From contig DATBKS010000221.1 in assembly GCA_036555755.1 (NCBI GenBank), forward strand, positions 1 through 36,538: a DNA stretch of 36,538 bases, given 5' to 3'. Of the stretch, positions 30,318 through 36,538 are shown piece after piece. Below the pieces are notes generated by a model. It saw nothing but the letters and a program-made list of their open reading frames with translations. It made no database searches and was not told the origin of the DNA. A program made the position numbers and the translations under genes. Source of the stretch: JAICJR01 sp036555755. Lineage in GTDB: Bacteria; Actinomycetota; Thermoleophilia; Solirubrobacterales; Thermoleophilaceae. Each line of letters begins with the position of its first letter. The first letter of the stretch is position 1.

Positions 30318-31094
30318 ATGCGGCTCGTGTTCATCGGAGACGTGGTGGGCGGCACGGGCCGGAGAGCGCTCGACGCGGTCATGCCCGAGCTGCGCAGTCG
30401 CTACGAGCCGGACTTCCTCGTCGTGAACGGGGAGAACTCCGCCGGCGGGCTCGGCATCAACGAGAAGATCGCACGCGATTGGCTCGACCACGGCATCAGC
30501 GCGATCACGCTCGGCAACCACGCCTACAAGCAGCGCGACGTGTACCAATACCTCGACCGCGAGGAGCGCATCGTACGGCCGGCCAACTACCCGAAGGGCA
30601 ACCCCGGCCGCGGCATGACGGTGGTGGAAAGCGATGCCGGAAAGCTCGCCGTGGTGAACCTGTCCGGGACCGTCTTCCTCGATGCCGCCCGCTCGCCATT
30701 CAGCGAGGCGGACGCGCTGATCGCCGACCTGCGCGGCAAGGCCGACTGGATCCTCGTGGACTTCCACGCCGAGGCCACGAGCGAGAAGGTGGCGATGGGC
30801 TGGCACCTCGACGGGCGCGTGACCGCCTGCGTGGGCACCCACACGCACGTGCCCACCGCAGATGCGCGCGTGCTGCCGGGAGGCACCGCCTATATCAGCG
30901 ACGTGGGCATGACGGGCCCGCGCGGCGGCGTGATCGGCGTGAAGCGCGAGCAGGTGCTCGAGCGCTTCAAGACGATGATGCCCGTCAAGTTCGAGACTTC
31001 TGACGAAGACCCGTGGGTGATGGGAGTAGCGATCGAGGCCGGGGAAGACGGCCTTGCGCGGTCGATAGAGCAGATTCTGCTTCCGGCTGAGTGA
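30318..31094 (+). CDS. ymdB: YmdB-family metallophosphoesterase (TIGR00282 type)
   Basis: A 258-aa protein. Active-site residues match the B. subtilis YmdB positions: Asp8, Glu39, Asn40, Asn67, His150, His175 and His177 (FIGDVVG, NGENSAGG, LGNHAY, DFHAEAT, GTHTHVP). Family members are di-metal phosphodiesterases acting on 2',3'- or 3',5'-cyclic nucleotides, and YmdB affects biofilm and motility in Bacillus. The usual neighbour rny (RNase Y) is not here. The gene is divergent from the ABC ATPase. Its last 110 nt are antisense to the C-terminus of the GT-C-like gene. Confidence 0.93.
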   Translation: MRLVFIGDVVGGTGRRALDAVMPELRSRYEPDFLVVNGENSAGGLGINEKIARDWLDHGISAITLGNHAYKQRDVYQYLDREERIVRPANYPKGNPGRGMTVVESDAGKLAVVNLSGTVFLDAARSPFSEADALIADLRGKADWILVDFHAEATSEKVAMGWHLDGRVTACVGTHTHVPTADARVLPGGTAYISDVGMTGPRGGVIGVKREQVLERFKTMMPVKFETSDEDPWVMGVAIEAGEDGLARSIEQILLPAE

Positions 31095-32748
31095 CCGGTA
31101 TGTACGGCGCGAACAGCGCCACCAGCGCGAAGGGCGCGAACCACACGATGTAGAGGTAGAACCAGTGCCCCGCGGCCAGCTGGAAGGCGAGCAGGATCGC
31201 CGCGCCGAGCGCCGCGACGCTGACCGGGTTGCGGCGGCGCGGGACGAACATCACGATCACCGCCAGCCCGACGGCGATCACCTTCACCAGGGTGTGCAGC
31301 CAGTCGAGCGAGCCCACCTGGCCCCAGACGCTGAACGGCGAGGGGCGCGTGATCTGGTAGTCGAGCGTGCGGTCCCAGACGGCGTGGATGCCGGGGCCGA
31401 GGAAGGGCACGAACGAGAGCACGAACACCGCCAGGACCGCGAGCCCCGCCTCGAGGGTCGCGCGGCGGAAGAGCTTGCCGTCGGCGCGCGCGAACAGCGG
31501 CCCGAGCGACAGCGAGACGAACTTGGCGGCGGCCCCGAGGCCCGTGAGCACGCCGCGACCCACCGGCGATGAGATGGCTAAGAGCGCGTAGACGCCGAAC
31601 ATCGCCACCAGCGTGTCGTTGCTGTTGCTCTCCAGGGCGAACAGCGTGTACGGATAGGCGGCCCAGGCGTAGGCCAGCACGATTCCGAGCTCCTGCCCCG
31701 CGGGTCCGGCGCGCAGTCGGCGCCCGAGCAGGAACAGCCCGAGCAGCGTGAGCAGATCGAAAGTAATCGCGGCCGCGTGCGCCGCCGGCAGGTCGTTCCA
31801 CGTGCCGCCCCAGGGCCAGATCCGCTCGAACGGGACGTAGACGAGGTAGTTGACCGGCCCATAGGTGTCGCCGTGCTCGTTGTCGGCGGGGAAGCCGGCG
31901 TTGTAGAGCGGCTGTCCGTGAACGATCCGGTCGGCGCCGATGACGCCCGAGTAGCCGACGTCAACCACGTTCGAATTGACCATGTTCAGCGTCACGCGGA
32001 AGCCGATCAGGGCGACGAGCCCTACCGCGAGCAGCCAGATCGGGGCGAACGGGACGAGCCGGCCGGAGCGCGGCCGATCGCGGCGGAAGCCCGCGAGCAG
32101 CATCCGGATGAACAGGTAGCCGAGCACCGGGTAGACGAGCGGCACCGACACGCCGATGTTGCCCTGCTCGAAGAACAGGTGCGAGACGACGAACGCCACC
32201 AGCACGAGCAGGTCGAGGTGCAGCAATCGGAACGGCCGGCGCGGGTCGATGAAGGGCGCGAGGAAGAGCAGCCCGAGCGGCAGCCAGATGTAGATCGCGT
32301 TGAACGCGCGCCCGAACGCGCCCGGGTAGCCGCGCGCCATTCGCCACGCCACCTGATAGCCGGTCCAGCTCTCGGTGACGGCGCCGAAGCGGTCGTCCAC
32401 GATCGCCTGCGCCTTCTCCTTGCTGCCGTCGAACCAGCTCACCTGCCAGCGCCCGGCGTTCTCCGTGTAGGTCGCCACCGTCAGGTGTGGATGGCGGCGC
32501 AGCTCGTCGCGGATCTTCGGGTCGCGTTTCGCGATCGCGATCACCTGGAGCGGTGTGAGGCGGAACGTCTTCGGCGGCGTGTCCTGCGTCGTCGGGATGT
32601 TCGTGAGCGACGGGAACGCAGACTTGCCGGTCGTCGTCGCGGCCGAGGCGGGCGAGCCCGCGACGAGCACGAGGAGGGCGGCGACGACCCCCGCGAGCGC
32701 TGCCAGTCGACCTCGGCTAAGGCTTAGCGGCCTTGGCCGAAGCTCCAC
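30985..32748 (-). CDS. GT-C-like (GT87/DUF2029-type) membrane glycosyltransferase with exported N-terminal domain
   Basis: A 587-aa protein. A signal peptide (about 1-30, ending in SPASA) is followed by an extracytoplasmic domain of about 120 residues resembling PepSY (LTPLQVIAIAKRDPKIRDELRR and KAQAIVDDRFGAVTESWTG). Ten or more membrane helices follow. The loop with EHGDTYGPVNYLVYVPFERI is typical of polyprenyl-sugar-using GT87 enzymes. It likely transfers a sugar outside the membrane. GTG 32748 overlaps gtrA by 25 nt. The last 37 codons are antisense to ymdB (110-nt overlap) and encode a hydrophilic tail. Confidence 0.82.
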   Translation of the reverse strand: MELRPRPLSLSRGRLAALAGVVAALLVLVAGSPASAATTTGKSAFPSLTNIPTTQDTPPKTFRLTPLQVIAIAKRDPKIRDELRRHPHLTVATYTENAGRWQVSWFDGSKEKAQAIVDDRFGAVTESWTGYQVAWRMARGYPGAFGRAFNAIYIWLPLGLLFLAPFIDPRRPFRLLHLDLLVLVAFVVSHLFFEQGNIGVSVPLVYPVLGYLFIRMLLAGFRRDRPRSGRLVPFAPIWLLAVGLVALIGFRVTLNMVNSNVVDVGYSGVIGADRIVHGQPLYNAGFPADNEHGDTYGPVNYLVYVPFERIWPWGGTWNDLPAAHAAAITFDLLTLLGLFLLGRRLRAGPAGQELGIVLAYAWAAYPYTLFALESNSNDTLVAMFGVYALLAISSPVGRGVLTGLGAAAKFVSLSLGPLFARADGKLFRRATLEAGLAVLAVFVLSFVPFLGPGIHAVWDRTLDYQITRPSPFSVWGQVGSLDWLHTLVKVIAVGLAVIVMFVPRRRNPVSVAALGAAILLAFQLAAGHWFYLYIVWFAPFALVALFAPYIPVTQPEAESALSTAQGRLPRPRSLLPSPTGLRQKSRT

Positions 32749-33185
32749 ATCTTGTTCCCGAGGAAGTTGAACGGCGTGGCCACGATGAGCGAGATGGCCT
32801 GGGCGAGCACCTTGGGCGCGCCGAAGCCGCTGATGAACAGCTCGAGCACCGAGAGCTGGATCGCGAAGGCGAACACGCTGACGGTGAAGAAGCGCGCGGC
32901 CTGGAAGCCGGCGTGGCCGTCCTGCGCTCCGAAGGTCCAGTGTCGGTTGAGCCAAAAGTTGTTCGTGACCGCGACGAGGAAGGCGACGGTGGCGGCCACA
33001 AGGTGATGTACGTCGAGTCCCACCGCCAGCAGGGTGAACACAGCAAGGTTAAGCACCGTGCCGGTCCCGCCCACGCAGACGAACTTGAAGAGCTGGACCC
33101 AGTTGTGCCGCTTGCCCAGGCCGTCGCGAACCCGCGCGTGAACGGGTACGGCCTCGGTATTGAAAGTCTCTTCGGTGGCGTTCAT
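32724..33185 (-). CDS. GtrA-family membrane protein
   Basis: A 153-aa protein with four membrane helices. Seen: LFKFVCVGGTGTVLNLAVFTLLAV, FLVAVTNNFWLNRHWTFG (the NFxxNRxWTF signature), and NFLGNKMWSFG at the end. GtrA-type proteins are thought to flip polyprenyl-phosphate-linked sugars across the membrane. Here it is coupled to an upstream phosphodiesterase (ATGA) and to a downstream GT-C-like enzyme, a logical supply line for donor sugars. Confidence 0.92.
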   Translation of the reverse strand: MNATEETFNTEAVPVHARVRDGLGKRHNWVQLFKFVCVGGTGTVLNLAVFTLLAVGLDVHHLVAATVAFLVAVTNNFWLNRHWTFGAQDGHAGFQAARFFTVSVFAFAIQLSVLELFISGFGAPKVLAQAISLIVATPFNFLGNKMWSFGQGR

Positions 33186-34651
33186 TGAGGGGCTACTTGG
33201 AAGTGGTCGAGCACCATCGGGGTTACATCCTCAATCGACCACTGTCGCCGGAAATCCATTCCATGCCCAGTTCCGGCAAAGATGAGGACTCCGAGCGAGT
33301 CGCCTCTGTGGAGCGACCCGTGGCTTCCGCCACCTACGTGATCCGTACCTCCCCAGTCTACGAATTCGTAACCGGGCATGGCGGAAATCAATACATCGCC
33401 CGAGTTAGGGCAGGTTAAGGAAGACCAAAGGCGACTCATAGGATCCGGGTAGATCGGGCTCGAGACCTGACCGTCCTCGATCACCAGGTCGAGCGCATCG
33501 AGGTCGCCCTCGAGGCTCCAGGTCTTCCCGCGCTCGTCCTCGAACTCGCCGCCCGGGGCGAAGCGCAGCTCGCCGCGCTCGCTCCACACCACCGCCTCCT
33601 CGCCGGCGAGGTGCACGATCAGGTCGAAGCCCTCGACCGACTGGAGGTCGCGCACCACGCGCGGCAGCGCCTGCTCGCGCCGCTCCGGATCGAGCACGTA
33701 GACCATCGCCGAGCGGGCCGCCGGCGACACCGCCAGCTCTGCCTCGCTCGACAGCGGGTCGGCAGGCGTCAGGACACGCCAGTTGGGCAGGGCGTGCGCG
33801 AGGTTCACGCGGTCCTCGACGCTCGTCTGCGAGTGGTCGGACATGACGATCACGGCGTGGTCGTCGAGGAACGCGTCGGGGCCGCCGGCCACGTGCATGA
33901 TGCGCTCGAGAGCGCGGTCGGCACCGGCGATCGACTGCACCTGCGCGTACGGGCCGTTCTTGTGCGAGTAGGTGTCGTTGTCGGGCAGCGAGAAGAGCAT
34001 GAAGTCGAAGAGGTCGTGCTCGACGAGGTAGGCGCCCACGCAGCCGGTGTGCTGGTCGCGCTGGCCCGGCTTGCCGAGCATCGAGGTGCAGCCGGTCTTG
34101 CGCGACTGGAAGAGGTCGGCGTAGAAGAGCTCGGTGGGCCCGTAGACCGCGTGCGTGAACGTGGCGGCGCGCGCGATCGCCGGGTACACCCCCTCCTCGG
34201 CAAGCTTGTGGCGCGTGTGCCCGCGGTAGATCAGGAAGGTGGTGCAGGCGGTCCTGAGCCCCGCGTCCTCGAGCTGCTCGTAGACGGTCGGCGTGGCCCG
34301 GCTCAGGTGGGCCATGTTCATGTTGTAGACCGTGTCGTAGAGCGAGCGGCGGATGCCGAACGCGCGGCTGGCCTGGAAGGACGAGCCGTACTCGATGTAG
34401 CGCTCCTCGCCGCGGTGGTACCAGTTCATCGAGGGGATGCGGTGGCGGTCCGGGCCGACTCCGGTGGCGATGGCCGACGAGGCCACGGGCGTGACCGACG
34501 GATACGACGACACACACTCGCGCACGTAGGTGCCGCGCTCCACCACGGCCTTGAGCGCCGGCGCTCGGCCCTCCGCGATCGCGCGGTCGAGCATCTCGGG
34601 CTTGAGCGAGTCGATTACGGCGAGGACGAGCTTCTTCGGCTTGCTCGCCAC
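33182..34651 (-). CDS. Alkaline-phosphatase-superfamily phosphodiesterase (type I PDE/NPP-like), cytoplasmic
   Basis: A 489-aa protein. Metal-site residues: VLAVIDSLKPEML (first Asp), SSYPSVTPVASSAIATG with the nucleophilic Thr, LPDNDTYSHKNGP, VIVMSDHSQTS and GGTDHVGGGSHGSLH. This is the nucleotide pyrophosphatase/phosphodiesterase arrangement. The N-terminus (ASKPKKLVLAVID) has no signal peptide. GTG 34651 shares a base with the upstream stop (TAGTG). It is coupled to gtrA by ATGA. A role in processing a nucleotide- or lipid-linked sugar phosphate in the same pathway is inferred. Confidence 0.87.
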   Translation of the reverse strand: MASKPKKLVLAVIDSLKPEMLDRAIAEGRAPALKAVVERGTYVRECVSSYPSVTPVASSAIATGVGPDRHRIPSMNWYHRGEERYIEYGSSFQASRAFGIRRSLYDTVYNMNMAHLSRATPTVYEQLEDAGLRTACTTFLIYRGHTRHKLAEEGVYPAIARAATFTHAVYGPTELFYADLFQSRKTGCTSMLGKPGQRDQHTGCVGAYLVEHDLFDFMLFSLPDNDTYSHKNGPYAQVQSIAGADRALERIMHVAGGPDAFLDDHAVIVMSDHSQTSVEDRVNLAHALPNWRVLTPADPLSSEAELAVSPAARSAMVYVLDPERREQALPRVVRDLQSVEGFDLIVHLAGEEAVVWSERGELRFAPGGEFEDERGKTWSLEGDLDALDLVIEDGQVSSPIYPDPMSRLWSSLTCPNSGDVLISAMPGYEFVDWGGTDHVGGGSHGSLHRGDSLGVLIFAGTGHGMDFRRQWSIEDVTPMVLDHFQVAPQ

Positions 34652-35238
34652 TAGCGGAGGATGCGGAGGCCCTCGTACTTCTGGCCGCCCGCTCTCTGAC
34701 CGCCCATCAGGAGGAGCACGAAGCCCGCGAGGGCGACGAAGGAGATCGGCGGGAAGAGGATCGCGAGGCCGGCGAGGGCGAGCGAGATCAGGTCCGCGTA
34801 AGCGGTGAGGAAGGAGGCGGCCGAGGCGTCGAGCCGGCGGCGGGTACGGCGCAGCAGCCCCGCGACGGCGGCGAAGCCGAGCAGCGCGCAGGCGGCGCCG
34901 CCGATGAGGCCCGGCCAGCTCGTGTGGCCGGTGTCCGCCAGCGAGCCCGCGAATAGCAGCGCGCCAAAGACGATCCCGAGCCCGCCGAGCACGAGCTCCG
35001 CCTGCCGGGACATCACGACGTTCGGGCGCCTCCGCTCGACCAGGTAGGAGGCCACCGCGAGGGCGAACAGGAGTGCCAGCCACCACGGGCTCTCAAGGAA
35101 CGAATAGTCGGTTCCGCTGAAGTCGAGGCCCACGTCGCCTCGCGCGAGCGCGCCCGCGAGCAGCGGCGGCAGAAACGGGCGGATGCCGCTCGAGCCGGCA
35201 AGCCCAGCGCCTTGCCCGATGTCGAAGATGAGGCTCAT
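34651..35238 (-). CDS. DUF4126-like membrane protein
   Basis: A 195-aa protein. The N-terminus GLAGSSGIRPFLPPLLAGALARGDVGLDF and WWLALLFALAVASYLVERRR resemble the DUF4126 family. Five hydrophobic helices are visible. It ends with a basic tail (GGQRAGGQKYEGLRILR). ATG 35238 has GGAG eleven bases upstream. It heads the phosphodiesterase-GtrA-GT cluster and is divergent from the terminal aminotransferase. Function unknown. Confidence 0.75.
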   Translation of the reverse strand: MSLIFDIGQGAGLAGSSGIRPFLPPLLAGALARGDVGLDFSGTDYSFLESPWWLALLFALAVASYLVERRRPNVVMSRQAELVLGGLGIVFGALLFAGSLADTGHTSWPGLIGGAACALLGFAAVAGLLRRTRRRLDASAASFLTAYADLISLALAGLAILFPPISFVALAGFVLLLMGGQRAGGQKYEGLRILR

Positions 35239-35333
35239 GGTCGGTACGCTCCGGTGAAGCGGCCATGACGATAGAGGACCACCCACGCGACGGCGCGGGG
35301 AGGGGCCGAGGACTCGGTGGCGAACGTCCGCAC

Positions 35334-36538
35334 ATGGAGCCGAGGCGCTCCACCTCGCGCGATCTAGAGCGCTACGCCGGCCTGTTCGCCACCCGGACGA
35401 GGGTCATGAAGTCGTCGGCGATGCGCGACCTGATGGCGATCACCGCCCGCCCCGAGGTGATCTCGTTTGCCGGCGGCCTGCCGGACACGAGCACCTTCCC
35501 GCCCGACACGTTCGCGGCGGTGGCGAACCGGATCGCCCACGAGTCGTGCGCCAAGGCGCTGCAGTACGGGCCCACCGAGGGTCTCGTCGAGACGAAGGAG
35601 TGCATCGCCGAGGTGATGCACGCCGACGGCACGCCGGTGGACATCGAGGACATGGTGATCACGACCGGCGGCCAGCAGGGCATCGACCTCGTGACGAAGA
35701 CGCTGATCGATCCCGGCGACGTGGTGGTGGCCGAGGCGCCCACCTACCCGGGCGCGGTGCCGACGTTCTCCTCCTACCAGGCCGACGTGGTGCAGATCGA
35801 GATGGACGCGGACGGCATGCGCATCGACCTGCTCGAGGAGGCGCTCGCCCGGCTCGACCGCGAGAACCGCAAGCCCAAGTTCATCTACACGATTCCCAAC
35901 TTCCAGAACCCGGCTGGCGTGACGATGTCGCTCGAGCGCCGCATGCGGCTCGTCGAGATCGCGCACGAGCGCGAGCTGCTCGTGCTCGAGGACAACCCGT
36001 ACAGCCTGCTGCGCTACGAGGGCGAGCCCGTGCCTTCGCTGCACTCGCTCGACGGCGGCGTGTTCGTGATGTACCTCGGCACTTTCTCGAAGATCCTCTC
36101 GCCCGGCATTCGCCTCGGCTGGGTGGTGGCGCCGCCGCCGGTGCTCGACAAGATCAACCAGGGCAAGGCGGGCGCGGACCTGTGCAGCTCCACGCTGTCG
36201 CAGCTGATGGTGCAGGCGTACTTCAGCGAGGTGCGCTGGCGCGACTACGTCGAGTCGCTCACCGGGATCTACCGCGAGCGGCGCGACACGATGCTCGAGG
36301 CGCTCGCCGAGCACTTCCCGCCCCAGGCCGAGTGGACGCGGCCCGGCGGCGGGCTCTTCATCTGGGCCACGCTGCCCGACTTCATCGACACGACGGACCT
36401 GCTGGCGCGCTGCCTGCGCGACAACGTGGCGTTCGTTCCCGGCGAACAGGCCTATCTCGACGGCCGTGGCCGCAACTCGATGCGGCTCAACTTCTCGATC
36501 TCCGACTCGGACACGATTCGTGAGGGGGTCGGGAGGAT
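35334..36538 (+). CDS. PLP-dependent aminotransferase, class I/II (LysN/2-aminoadipate type), 3' truncated by window
   Basis: An open frame of 401 codons running off the window end. Seen: MKSSAMRDLMAITARPEVISFAGGLPD at the N-terminal region, YGPTEGLVETKE, TTGGQQGIDLVTKTLIDPGD, IPNFQNPAGVTMSLERR, LEDNPYSLLRYEGE and the PLP lysine in LGTFSKILSPGIRLGW. This is the family of 2-aminoadipate and aromatic aminotransferases (also MocR-like C-terminal domain without the HTH). ATG 35334 is chosen; an in-frame ATG at 35265 would add 23 residues and has a slightly better-placed purine stretch. Only a few C-terminal residues should be missing. Confidence 0.9.
   Translation, partial: MEPRRSTSRDLERYAGLFATRTRVMKSSAMRDLMAITARPEVISFAGGLPDTSTFPPDTFAAVANRIAHESCAKALQYGPTEGLVETKECIAEVMHADGTPVDIEDMVITTGGQQGIDLVTKTLIDPGDVVVAEAPTYPGAVPTFSSYQADVVQIEMDADGMRIDLLEEALARLDRENRKPKFIYTIPNFQNPAGVTMSLERRMRLVEIAHERELLVLEDNPYSLLRYEGEPVPSLHSLDGGVFVMYLGTFSKILSPGIRLGWVVAPPPVLDKINQGKAGADLCSSTLSQLMVQAYFSEVRWRDYVESLTGIYRERRDTMLEALAEHFPPQAEWTRPGGGLFIWATLPDFIDTTDLLARCLRDNVAFVPGEQAYLDGRGRNSMRLNFSISDSDTIREGVGR

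Overview
The window is GC-rich, gene-dense bacterial chromosome with GTG starts, many ATGA/GTGA/TGATG junctions and almost no spacers. The gene content suggests a high-GC actinobacterium, most likely a deep-branching one of the Thermoleophilia/Solirubrobacterales kind. The hints are an ssb-rpsR-rplI-dnaB core, a three-subunit b6c-type menaquinol reductase, TatA/TatC, an actinobacterial-looking dcd, and a fused siroheme-decarboxylase-like protein between hemB and hemL. The taxonomic placement is inference; no rRNA is present.

Layout. 1-1692 (+): the end of an MFS exporter coupled to a luciferase-like oxidoreductase. 1813-6776 (+): replication/translation block ssb, rpsR, rplI, dnaB, a DnaC/DnaI-like helicase loader and purA. 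The gaps after rpsR and after rplI each hold one copy of a 101-nt structured element. 6773-10215 (-): nucleotide-sugar genes (UDP-GlcNAc 2-epimerase, Gfo/Idh oxidoreductase, hexapeptide acyltransferase) and a membrane protein. 10256-10381 (+): a 41-aa small ORF. 10378-14443 (-): class IV aminotransferase, SRPBCC and NTF2-like proteins, and a coupled AMP-forming CoA ligase and citrate-synthase-like pair. 14608-14895 (+): a small membrane protein. 14902-17896 (-): tRNA-Lys, STAS protein, TPR protein, tatC, tatA, dcd. 17982-18419 (+): a Cys-rich protein. 18416-26202 (-): polyprenyl synthase, menG, qcrC-qcrB-qcrA, then an unknown gene, hemL, ahbAB-like and hemB. 26254-28254: a group II PLP decarboxylase divergent from an Lrp/AsnC regulator. 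28202-30274 (-): ABC exporter. 30318-31094 (+): ymdB. 30985-35238 (-): a coupled envelope cluster (DUF4126-like, phosphodiesterase, GtrA, GT-C-like membrane protein). 35334-end (+): a PLP aminotransferase cut by the window edge.

How genes work together. Polyprenyl synthase and MenG supply menaquinone to the adjacent QcrABC complex. Its Rieske subunit has a twin-arginine signal and so would need the Tat translocase encoded nearby. HemB, HemL and the AhbAB-like enzyme belong to tetrapyrrole synthesis and could supply heme for the same complex. SSB, DnaB and the loader act at the replication fork; PurA and Dcd feed nucleotide pools.

The most notable observation is the pair of 101-nt elements at 2568-2668 and 3134-3234. 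They align without gaps at 77 of 101 positions, and 14 of the 24 differences form seven compensatory base-pair changes in a shared long-hairpin fold. This looks like a conserved structured RNA that I do not recognise. Other points: hemL appears to start at CTG; all five protein-protein convergent junctions overlap, three of them by sharing a single CTAG as both stop codons; the citrate-synthase-like protein seems to lack the usual catalytic Asp; and rpsF is absent from its usual place before ssb.
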